From: Candidatus Kaiserbacteria bacterium RIFCSPLOWO2_02_FULL_54_13
GTDB taxonomy: Bacteria > Patescibacteriota > Minisyncoccia > Phycocordibacterales > Phycocordibacteraceae
Assembly: GCA_001783465.1 (NCBI GenBank)
Contig: MFMI01000027.1
Location: 10,869 to 24,379 of the forward strand
Length of the DNA stretch: 13,511 bases
Reading direction: 5' to 3'
Both the position numbers and the translations under genes were made by a program. Below are positions 5,892 to 11,849 of the stretch, in pieces (within the stretch, counting starts at the first letter, position 1; each line of letters opens with the position of its first letter). Below the pieces are notes generated by a model, which made no database searches, was not told the DNA's origin, and saw nothing but the letters and a program-made list of their open reading frames with translations.

Positions 5892-6221
5892 ATGCTCGGC
5901 TTCCACCACTTGCGTTCGCGGGCGCTCGCCACGGAAGGTCTGGAACCTTTTCCGGCGCGAAGCTCGTGGAAGCGCTTTCTTGACCATCTGATGTACGGTG
6001 TCGGTGTTCTTGCGCCGCTTGCGCTTCTGCCGCAAGTCGTCCAGATTTACACGACAAAGAGCGCCTCCGGCATATCGTTCGCTACGTGGGTACTGCTCGC
6101 CTTCTTCAACATCCTCTGGGTGCTGTATGGCATCGCGCATAAGGACAAGCCGATTATCATCGCGCATGTTCTGTTCGCCATTTTGAATACGCTTGTCGCC
6201 GTCGGTGCGCTGTTGTATTAA
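5892..6221 (+). CDS. SemiSWEET / PQ-loop family sugar carrier, 109 aa
   Basis: A three-helix membrane protein of the MtN3/saliva (SemiSWEET) type, which dimerises to make a facilitative sugar uniporter. Predicted helices are at residues about 33-52, 61-81 and 87-108. The first ends in LALLPQVVQIYTTKSASGIS, which contains the PQ motif (47-48) and the loop typical of the family; FNILWVLYG in helix 2 carries the conserved Asn/Trp. An N-terminal extension of about 30 residues precedes the domain. I prefer ATG 5892; TTG 5883, overlapping the ROK stop, would add three residues. Position directly after a sugar kinase suggests it moves the substrate of that kinase, although direction and sugar are not visible. 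Confidence 0.8.
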   Translation: MLGFHHLRSRALATEGLEPFPARSSWKRFLDHLMYGVGVLAPLALLPQVVQIYTTKSASGISFATWVLLAFFNILWVLYGIAHKDKPIIIAHVLFAILNTLVAVGALLY

Positions 6222-6225
6222 AAAA

Positions 6226-6254
6226 TTGAAAAAATGAAAGAACTCCGTTAGTAT
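6226..6254 (+). promoter_or_regulatory. promoter of tRNA-Thr(GGT)
   Basis: TTGAAA at 6226-6231 and TAGTAT at 6249-6254 are separated by 17 bp; predicted start near 6261, nine bases before the mature tRNA. Confidence 0.55.
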
Positions 6255-6269
6255 GAGCGAGTGCCGTAA

Positions 6270-6345
6270 GCCGAGATAGCTCAGTTGGTAGAGCACGTCC
6301 ATGGTAAGGACGAGGTCGTCGGTCCGATCCCGACTCTCGGCTCCA
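6270..6345 (+). tRNA. tRNA-Thr (GGT anticodon)
   Basis: Acceptor GCCGAGA/TCTCGGC, D arm GCTC/GAGC with AGTTGGTA loop, anticodon stem CGTCC/GGACG around ATGGTAA (GGT at 34-36), T stem GTCGG/CCGAC, discriminator T, and an encoded CCA at 6343-6345. The T loop is TCCGATC, so position 55 is C instead of the near-universal T that becomes pseudouridine. The other three tRNA genes here do not encode CCA. Confidence 0.93.
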
Positions 6346-6349
6346 GTAA

Positions 6350-6407
6350 TAAAACCAAGACCCCTTCACTCGGTCACCTTTGGAGGGTGAGAAAGCGAAA
6401 GGGTCTT
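6350..6407 (-). terminator. probable terminator of the small minus-strand gene
   Basis: On the minus strand AAGACCC (6407-6401) pairs with GGGTCTT (6363-6357), with TCACC/GGTGA (6374-6378 and 6386-6390 on the plus strand) as an inner stem. It is followed by GGTTTTATT. It lies 17 bases past the stop of the gene at 6424. It could also separate tRNA-Thr transcription from that gene. Confidence 0.5.
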
Positions 6408-6423
6408 CAACGCCGGCGCCGCG

Positions 6424-6654
6424 CTATGCTTGGAACGGTTGCTCCAGCCGAGGCCTCGTAAACGGCTGTGTTCTTTCGAGGTCAGTTTTTCCGCCGAAGT
6501 CGAGGCTTGCGGGTGGATTGAGATCGACTTCGGCGCCGATGGCCTCGAGGGCGGCTTTGAGTGCCGCTATGGTTTTTTCTCGCGGGAAGCCGAACATGGC
6601 GATCTGTTCGGCAAGGCGTACGACGACGACAACCGGAATTTTCTTCTCGGCCAT
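6424..6654 (-). CDS. small protein of unknown function, 76 aa
   Basis: I do not recognise this protein. It begins MAEKKIPVVVVVRLAEQ, with a short beta-strand-like valine run, then an amphipathic alanine-rich helix (EKTIAALKAALEAIG), and ends in a proline- and arginine-rich tail without obvious fold. It has no signal peptide or cysteine motif. It is supported as a gene by signals rather than homology: GGAGG lies five bases before the ATG, a promoter with a perfect TTGACA lies upstream at 6690-6717, and a hairpin with a T run follows the stop. It is the only minus-strand gene between the sugar block and the AT-rich operon and is divergent to that operon, so it may mark the chromosomal side of the island boundary. 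Confidence 0.6.
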   Translation of the reverse strand: MAEKKIPVVVVVRLAEQIAMFGFPREKTIAALKAALEAIGAEVDLNPPASLDFGGKTDLERTQPFTRPRLEQPFQA

Positions 6655-6689
6655 ATCTTCCTCCAGTAGGTTAAAGGACAGCGAGCTTT

Positions 6690-6717
6690 ACTATAATCTA
6701 TAATAATTATCTGTCAA
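6690..6717 (-). promoter_or_regulatory. promoter of the small minus-strand gene
   Basis: On the minus strand TTGACA (6717-6712) and TATAGT (6695-6690) are 16 bp apart. The -35 is a perfect consensus and the -10 matches 5 of 6. The predicted start near 6683 gives a leader of about 30 bases with a GGAGG site. The palindrome at 6727-6740 lies ten bases upstream of the -35 box, a position where a regulator could act. Confidence 0.65.
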
Positions 6718-6726
6718 GTCAAATAA

Positions 6727-6748
6727 CTCAACCCGTTGAGGTAATCGC
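6727..6748. repeat. left inverted repeat of the AT-rich operon
   Basis: The perfect palindrome CTCAACCCGTTGAG (6727-6740) is followed by GT and AATCGC. Its reverse complement recurs at 11755-11776 as GCGATT, GG and CTCAACGGGTTGAG, giving 20 of 22 identical positions with AATCGC on the operon side at both ends. It may be a terminal repeat, a recombination site or a shared operator. Confidence 0.65.
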
Positions 6749-6800
6749 CCTGTCCGCGCATTTCTCTCTTCTGTCCGGTCGGGATTCGCGGGGGGTGTTT

Positions 6801-6893
6801 GGAATGCATGCTCGCCCGCCCGTAGCTTCATGCGGAGGAGGGGAGCGGCAGGGCGAGGGTTTTATAGTTTCTCTATGCACGGGCTTGCATTCC
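6801..6893 (+). other. nested inverted repeats upstream of the five-gene operon
   Basis: GGAATGCA at 6801-6808 is the reverse complement of TGCATTCC at 6886-6893, and inside it CTCGCCC at 6811-6817 pairs with GGGCGAG at 6851-6857. The right outer arm overlaps the operon's -35 box. The 267-base gap at 6655-6921 otherwise holds the two divergent promoters and the left repeat; its middle is GC-rich and has no protein-like frame. Confidence 0.45.
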
Positions 6894-6913
6894 TTACAAG
6901 GGTATGCTATCCT
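6885..6913 (+). promoter_or_regulatory. promoter of the five-gene operon
   Basis: TTGCAT at 6885-6890 and TATCCT at 6908-6913 have a 17-bp spacer. The predicted start near 6920 is one or two bases before the ATG at 6922, so the first mRNA would be nearly leaderless. An in-frame ATG at 6904 lies inside the promoter and is therefore unlikely to be the start. Confidence 0.55.
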
Positions 6914-6921
6914 ATCAACAT

Positions 6922-7155
6922 ATGGTAAATGAAATAAATAAAAATGAGTCGTCCAACGATAGATTCAAGCGTTTGGGTACTCTTCGGACTAATGCTGTTC
7001 TGCAAAAATTGAAAGTCTTGGGCAACTGCTCCAATCGTCAGGCGTACGCCTATGACGAGGATGATGTGGATAAAATATTCTCTGAAATAGAGCGGAGGGT
7101 CAAAGAAGTCAAAGCAAAGTTTCATTTTCCTAAGAAACGCGATTTCAAGTTGTAA
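6922..7155 (+). CDS. conserved small protein, RTNxVLxxLxxLGNxSN type, 77 aa
   Basis: First gene of the five-gene operon. The segment LRTNAVLQKLKVLGNCSNRQ, then YAYDEDDVDKIFSEIERRV, matches a small helical protein family I have seen as conserved hypothetical proteins, usually with R(V/T)NxxLxxLxxxGNxSNxxxYxYxxxDVxKIF. I do not know a verified function. It is soluble, without signal peptide or zinc motif, and ends in a basic tail (KAKFHFPKKRDFKL). ATG 6922 is chosen because the promoter ends at 6913; ATG 6904 would add six residues from inside the -10 box. The next gene starts two bases after its stop, so the two are co-transcribed. The codons for DVDK contain TGTGGATAA, a perfect inverse DnaA box, probably by coding coincidence. 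Confidence 0.7.
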   Translation: MVNEINKNESSNDRFKRLGTLRTNAVLQKLKVLGNCSNRQAYAYDEDDVDKIFSEIERRVKEVKAKFHFPKKRDFKL

Positions 7156-7157
7156 AT

Positions 7158-7766
7158 ATGAAAAAAGAAACCTACAACCTGGGCAAGTCGGATAAGATTC
7201 TTGTTTTTATGTATGAACTAAAGAATGACGGTCGCCCGAAAATTAACTACGAAGATTTGGTAGTGGGCCTTTTCAAGAGGTTCCCACAAGATTTTCATCT
7301 CAAGGGTTATACAGAATATCCGGATTCCGATTTAATTGATAAGCCCTTATATCAATTTAAGAAAAAAGGATATTTAAATATCTCAAACAAAGTTTTCTCC
7401 CTCACCGATAGAGGGGCAGAATTCGCAGAGGAGTTGTCTAGAAAGAATGACATGCAGCCAGAGAGTTCAAAAGATCAACTTTCTCGAACGGCAGAAACCG
7501 AAGTGTCTCGTATTAAGTCTCTTGAGGGGTTTGAGCTATATATTCAGCACCAGAAAGATAAGCTATCCGACAATGATTTCTATAGCTACCTTGGTGTGAC
7601 GGTGCGGACATCAAAAAACACATTTATTGGTCGTCTTGAATCCATGAATGCAGTAATGGAAGACTTAAGGACTCGAACGGACAATCCCTTGTATGCAAGC
7701 GTTGTCTCATATCATGACTTTCTCCAGTCGAAGCACCAAGACATTATTACTTTCTTCACGAAATAG
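7158..7766 (+). CDS. winged-helix-like protein of unknown function, 202 aa
   Basis: Second gene of the operon. The N-terminal half reads like a winged-helix domain: KINYEDLVVGLFKRFPQDF, then a LKGYTEYPDSDLIDKPLYQF segment, a helix plus wing (KKKGYLNISNKVFSLTDRGAEFAEEL), and a predicted end of the domain near residue 95. The LTDRG wing motif is common in DNA-binding wHTH proteins. The C-terminal half is helical, contains an LSDNDFYSYLGVTVRT segment, and has no motif I can name. There are no cysteines for zinc, no catalytic signature and no membrane segment. It begins two bases after the preceding stop and ends two bases before the ATPase start, so it is very likely an obligatory partner of that ATPase, perhaps a DNA-binding or specificity subunit. 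That role is inference. Confidence 0.65.
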   Translation: MKKETYNLGKSDKILVFMYELKNDGRPKINYEDLVVGLFKRFPQDFHLKGYTEYPDSDLIDKPLYQFKKKGYLNISNKVFSLTDRGAEFAEELSRKNDMQPESSKDQLSRTAETEVSRIKSLEGFELYIQHQKDKLSDNDFYSYLGVTVRTSKNTFIGRLESMNAVMEDLRTRTDNPLYASVVSYHDFLQSKHQDIITFFTK

Positions 7767-7768
7767 GT

Positions 7769-9850
7769 ATGACAAAAAGAGTAATAACTATCGAGGAGAC
7801 AGAGCACATAGTCGACGATCATTTTTTTGATGTCGTAGGCAACGAATTTAAAGACCACGTGAAAGGCCTTGCGGAATGGCTTAAAAATTCAGTAGATGCA
7901 TACAACCGTAAGGGAACGCCATCGAATGAGCAGTACATCCAACTCAAGTTTATTGATGAGGAGATGCAAGAGCCCGTAATCGAGTGCGTAGATTTTATTG
8001 GGATCACTGAGCACAATATAGAAGATGCTCTAAAACGGTGGGGTGACCCTATGGCCGCCAAGCACGGGAAGAAGATTAAAACCTATGGTGGGCACGGGAA
8101 TGGAGGAAAATTCTATATGAGGCAGGCCTTCGACACCGCCCGCTTTATTACCTACAAGAACGGCCTCCTAAATGTGTTCGGATTTAGCGAAGGTGGAAGG
8201 TACGGATACGCAAAAGGGCTCAAGAACGTAAAGATGGACCCTGCGGTAGCCTTGAAATTCGCAAACGTTGATCCGTCTGCCATACCTCAATCCGTTAAAA
8301 ATGAAATCATATCTGGTCAAACCGGTTTTACGGTTGTTCTAGGTGAAGCACCGTTCGGTGTTGGAAAGAAATTCAAGAGACTCACGAAAGATCTAGAGCG
8401 CCTAAAAAATCATCCTCAATCGCGACGAATTCTTGAACGCGCCAACGTCGCTGTGTATTACAACGGAAATATACTTGATGCGCGTCTCAAGCCAGAAGCC
8501 CTTCCACCACTCGAACGCTTTGAGGAACCTCGAGTAATCATAGTTCCTGAAACACTAACACTGCCCGGTGCAGAAAAAGTAACAGTGGAGATGGGTAACG
8601 CTAAGTATCCTCAAGGGAAATTGACTTTGAGAACGTCAGCTGAACCGTTGGCGCAAGGTGTAAAACCAGGAGAGTTAAATCGAGTCGATATTTTGGGTGA
8701 AATTGGTGCAATCGGCTCATATCAACTCTTTGAGATGAATGTTACTGGTTTCCCGCACGCGGCATTCATATATGGAGAATTTGGTCCAGCACATGACGGT
8801 GAGGCGACCATTCTAGAAAATCCAGAAAACGATTGTGTATCGAATGATCGTGCAAAGCTAGTTGTAAATGACACTACGCGTGCACTCATAGCCTGGATTG
8901 CTCTTGAGGTCGATAAACTCGCAACAGATATAGCGGCGCTTGAAAAAGAGAAACAAAAACTCCAGCAAAAAGATATAACATTGAAATTCAATGACGTCTT
9001 GAATGAATGGAAAAACAAACATATGCGGAAGATAATGTCCGATTTATTTGGAGGAGGAACAGGAGGCGGTTCTGGCGGTGATGACGGGAGTTCTGGGACA
9101 GAGGTTACTGAACCAGTAAACGGTTTCGATTTTAAGTACCCGAAAGAAGAAATAGAACCGAATACGCCGGGTAAACTAACACTTAAAATCAATGTGCCCC
9201 AAGCGCTTCCTCTTGGGGCAATAATAAACTTTTCCTCATCTTCAGATAAGATCTCAATCGAGGATAAGAAAATTGCAATTAAGTCCGATTTCCTAAAAGC
9301 AACACCAAATGGTCAACAGGTCGGGTTCATAAATCTGATAATCGTTGGCTTGGAAGCCGGTACAAAAGCGATCATAACTGCATCGGCAGGCAAGCTTTCA
9401 GCAACAACCGAAGTCACCGTTGTCGCTGAAAAAGATAAAAAATCTGGCAGTGCTTTTCCAAAAGTTCTACTATCGGGTCAAAATACTGATCCGCTTGGAT
9501 TGGCTGCGGGAGGCATTCTTTATCTTAGTGAACGCGATCCGGTCGTGTATCAACGTCCGCAAGATTTCGGAGCCAATATATTTTGGATCAATACAACTAG
9601 TCCAATGGCATCTAAGATTTATGAACGGTTTACCCCCGAGTCAGTTCAGTGGAGGAATTTTCTCTTTGAACGCTACGTAGATATCTTTGTCAAAGAAGCC
9701 ATCTACGAACTTGAAAGAAAGGATTTCGAAAATTTCAACGCTGGTACGGTTGACCAAAAAATCGCCGAAGTTGTTAGACGCACCCACCAAAGTGCAAAAG
9801 ATGACCTTGAACAGTTCCTATTCGACGAGAGTTATGAAATTAAAAGATAA
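7769..9850 (+). CDS. GHKL (Hsp90/MORC-type) ATPase with beta-sandwich and C-terminal domain, 693 aa
   Basis: Core gene of the operon. The Bergerat-fold ATP site is visible: the N box is LAEWLKNSVDAY (34-45) with Glu36 and Asn40, the G1 position is VDFIGIT (74-80) with Asp75, and the G2 loop is YGGHGNGGKFYM (106-117). G1 is atypical, DFIGI instead of DxGxG. A transducer-like region follows to about 410, ending in a charged helix (ALEKEKQKLQQKD). A flexible Gly/Ser/Asp linker spans about 427-444. Residues about 455-565 are beta-rich and Ig-like (PGKLTLKINVPQ, then KLSATTEVTVV). The end (LSERDPVVYQRPQDFGANIFW) is an unrecognised helical domain. GHKL clamps of this class (MutL, MORC, GyrB) move on or close around DNA. 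The next gene overlaps by 17 bases, implying coupled expression. Confidence 0.75.
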   Translation: MTKRVITIEETEHIVDDHFFDVVGNEFKDHVKGLAEWLKNSVDAYNRKGTPSNEQYIQLKFIDEEMQEPVIECVDFIGITEHNIEDALKRWGDPMAAKHGKKIKTYGGHGNGGKFYMRQAFDTARFITYKNGLLNVFGFSEGGRYGYAKGLKNVKMDPAVALKFANVDPSAIPQSVKNEIISGQTGFTVVLGEAPFGVGKKFKRLTKDLERLKNHPQSRRILERANVAVYYNGNILDARLKPEALPPLERFEEPRVIIVPETLTLPGAEKVTVEMGNAKYPQGKLTLRTSAEPLAQGVKPGELNRVDILGEIGAIGSYQLFEMNVTGFPHAAFIYGEFGPAHDGEATILENPENDCVSNDRAKLVVNDTTRALIAWIALEVDKLATDIAALEKEKQKLQQKDITLKFNDVLNEWKNKHMRKIMSDLFGGGTGGGSGGDDGSSGTEVTEPVNGFDFKYPKEEIEPNTPGKLTLKINVPQALPLGAIINFSSSSDKISIEDKKIAIKSDFLKATPNGQQVGFINLIIVGLEAGTKAIITASAGKLSATTEVTVVAEKDKKSGSAFPKVLLSGQNTDPLGLAAGGILYLSERDPVVYQRPQDFGANIFWINTTSPMASKIYERFTPESVQWRNFLFERYVDIFVKEAIYELERKDFENFNAGTVDQKIAEVVRRTHQSAKDDLEQFLFDESYEIKR

Positions 9851-11462
9851 CTTTCACTTTCTCTTTGTGACGGAGATTGAGGAAAACGAATTCTATAAAA
9901 CACTCATTCTCTCTCTTGGGCTCGCTCCACGTATCGTAGACGCTTTCGACAATGCAGGCATTCATAGGATTCGTAGCATAGCGGGAATATTGAGAAAGCG
10001 TGAAGAAGATCTATTGGAATTTAGGGGAATAGGGGTGAAAGCTTTAAGTGACGTAAAGCGTAAAATACAGCAAGCTTATGAAAAATTGAGGAGCCCATCG
10101 CAATTCATCGCGTCGGATGATTACTATTTTACGATGTCTACACCAGCGATGGACATCCGCAACGACACGCTCCCGCCAGTTCTAGGTGAAATATCTCGCC
10201 CGATCGACAAGACAATCCTTTTCAAAGGTGGAGGCGAAAAAGATGTCATGGCTACGCTGGCTCGCTATCTCGGATTTGGTAAAGACCAGATCAAAGAGCA
10301 CACTAGGCGACACGAAATCGTTCAAGCGCGACAGATAATAATGTATCTGTTAAGAGAGTATGCAGGAATGTCCTTCCCAGCGATTGGGAGGCTCATCGGT
10401 GGAAGGGATCACACGACTGTCATACACGGTTACAAAAAAATAAAAGCGCAAATTCTCGTGAATGCAGAGCTCGAGCATAACCTGCGCGATGCCATAGCTC
10501 TTGCGAAAGGCATTCACAAAAGAAAACGCTACGCAGAAGAAGCAATTAAGAATCTAAAAGATGCGATTCAGAAAGAATCCATATCTTCCTCCGCCTTACG
10601 AATACGTTTGCCCCAGAAACAAAAGAAAATTTCGGGACGGAACATGAAAATCCTAGAGTTGTACAGAGAAGGACTGACCTTACAAAACATCGCCAGTACC
10701 ATTAAACTCACAAGGGAAAGAGTGCGGCAGATAATTGAAACAACCATTGAGAGCCTTGCTATAAATGAGTCAATTTCAAGTGGTGTTGAAATAGATGCAT
10801 CCGTACTAAAGGATGAAGAGAAAAGAAAGAGAAGACTGTTAAAAACACCTGCGCCTATCAAAATCCCAAAAGAACATAGATGGACTCGGTATTACATCGC
10901 CTGTAAATCTTGTGGCACAACAACTATTCCACACCTGCGAAAAGGTCTTTGTGAACAGTGTCTAGGAGTTTTCAGTGGTGAAAGAAGAGAAGAGTTTCTT
11001 AAACAACACGGCAAATGTGAATTGTGTGGGATATTACGTAGAGAAGCGGTCATTTTGTATGGAAGAGACTTTTACATAACGAAGGATAAAAAAGTATATT
11101 GTCGCGAATGTTTCCTAAAATTTACCGGTAAGAAACTCAGTGGTTATAAAAATTACGCATGGAGTAGATTCTATCCGAAATGTATAAAATGTGGCACCGT
11201 CAGTACGCCCCACTATGCACGGGGTCTTTGTGAGGATTGTACCGACATATTAAGTAATGAAAAAAGAGAAAAGATTATAAACGAACACAGCAAAAAGTGT
11301 GATGAATGCAGGATTGAAAGAGACACTGCGAAGAAGAAGCTAGGTAGAGATCTGCATATTACTTCAAACAGAAATGTCTTGTGCCGAACATGTTTCCAAA
11401 AATATAGACGTACCCAACAACGAGTGATAAAGAGAACGAATAGTATAATGAAACCGATATGA
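9834..11462 (+). CDS. multidomain DNA-binding chimera: alpha-CTD-like, DnaA domain IV, sigma-70 region 4, zinc ribbons, 542 aa
   Basis: The frame is open from 9687, but ATG 9834 is preferred because upstream residues are antisense-like to nothing known and lie inside the ATPase gene; this leaves a 17-base overlap. Residues 26-84 resemble the RNA polymerase alpha C-terminal domain (DAFDNAGIHRIRSIAGIL, then EEDLLEFRGIGVKAL). Residues about 134-203 are DnaA domain IV: RQIIMYLLREYAGMSFPAIG and GGRDHTTVIHGYKKI, keeping the Asp-His-Thr (192-194) that reads bases of the DnaA box. Residues 268-310 are sigma-70 region 4 (LYREGLTLQNIAS, then LTRERVRQIIE). Two tandem units with period 93-94 (357-426 and 450-520) each hold four CxxC pairs. 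No AAA+ or core sigma domains are present. It is probably a DNA-recognition or adaptor subunit of the ATPase system. Confidence 0.8.
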   Translation: MKLKDNFHFLFVTEIEENEFYKTLILSLGLAPRIVDAFDNAGIHRIRSIAGILRKREEDLLEFRGIGVKALSDVKRKIQQAYEKLRSPSQFIASDDYYFTMSTPAMDIRNDTLPPVLGEISRPIDKTILFKGGGEKDVMATLARYLGFGKDQIKEHTRRHEIVQARQIIMYLLREYAGMSFPAIGRLIGGRDHTTVIHGYKKIKAQILVNAELEHNLRDAIALAKGIHKRKRYAEEAIKNLKDAIQKESISSSALRIRLPQKQKKISGRNMKILELYREGLTLQNIASTIKLTRERVRQIIETTIESLAINESISSGVEIDASVLKDEEKRKRRLLKTPAPIKIPKEHRWTRYYIACKSCGTTTIPHLRKGLCEQCLGVFSGERREEFLKQHGKCELCGILRREAVILYGRDFYITKDKKVYCRECFLKFTGKKLSGYKNYAWSRFYPKCIKCGTVSTPHYARGLCEDCTDILSNEKREKIINEHSKKCDECRIERDTAKKKLGRDLHITSNRNVLCRTCFQKYRRTQQRVIKRTNSIMKPI

Positions 11463-11755
11463 ACTACTTCATTCTAATCATCGTTGCTGTTGCAGGAATC
11501 GCGCTTGGAATGTATATCGCTCGTCGAAATGCGAACGCAGGATTTATCGCCAAGCAAATGGAGCAGAAGACCGAGAACAAACAGAAGATTTTCGCGTTCG
11601 TGCAAGAGCACGGAAAAATTCAGAATAATGATGTGGAGAAGCTTGTCGGTGTATCTAACGCGACCGCGGAGCGGTATTTAGACGAACTAGAGAAGGAAGG
11701 AAAGCTAACCCAGCACGGTACCATCGGACAGGGCGTATTCTATAGCCGCGAATAG
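11459..11755 (+). CDS. membrane-anchored winged-helix protein, 98 aa
   Basis: Last gene of the operon; its ATG overlaps the preceding TGA (ATGA). Residues 3-20 (YFILIIVAVAGIALGMYI) form one hydrophobic helix followed by ARR, which predicts an N-out, C-in anchor by the positive-inside rule. Residues about 40-97 form a DeoR/ArsR-like winged helix: KIFAFVQEHGKIQNNDVEKL, recognition helix SNATAERYLDELEKEGKL, and a wing QHGTIGQGVFYS. Similar one-helix plus wHTH proteins are common in Candidate Phyla Radiation genomes and are not well characterised. It may tether DNA or the system to the membrane, or act as a regulator. A 28-bp palindrome starts one base after its stop codon and could be its operator. 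Both ideas are inference. Confidence 0.75.
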   Translation: MNYFILIIVAVAGIALGMYIARRNANAGFIAKQMEQKTENKQKIFAFVQEHGKIQNNDVEKLVGVSNATAERYLDELEKEGKLTQHGTIGQGVFYSRE

Positions 11756-11783
11756 CGATTGGCTCAACGGGTTGAGCCAATCG
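11755..11783. repeat. right inverted repeat / 28-bp perfect palindrome
   Basis: CGATTGGCTCAAC (11756-11768) and GTTGAGCCAATCG (11771-11783) are perfect 13-base arms around GG. Positions 11755-11776 are the inverted counterpart of 6727-6748. As RNA this is a strong hairpin, but no T run follows, so it is not a standard intrinsic terminator. It touches the stop codon of the last operon gene. Confidence 0.7.
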
Positions 11784-11837
11784 TTGATTATCAACATGCG
11801 AGCTTAGATATATAGAGAAAAGGGTCTGCATTTAGGA

Positions 11838-11843
11838 TATAAT
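11838..11843 (+). promoter_or_regulatory. perfect -10 box of the HNH gene, leaderless spacing
   Basis: TATAAT at 11838-11843 is followed by six bases and ATG 11850. No convincing -35 box is found at 17 bp. Confidence 0.55.
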
Positions 11844-11849
11844 GCATGA

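Noticed and set aside
9687..9833. N-terminal extension of the DNA-binding chimera inside the ATPase gene
   Set aside because: It would add 49 residues overlapping the ATPase gene; the basic, Ser/Lys-rich stretch has no domain, and ATG 9834 gives the short overlap typical of this operon.
11756..11783. Palindrome as a classical Rho-independent terminator
   Set aside because: The stem is perfect but has only a two-base centre and no T run on either side. The matching copy at 6727 is not at a gene end, so a terminal repeat or operator explains both better.
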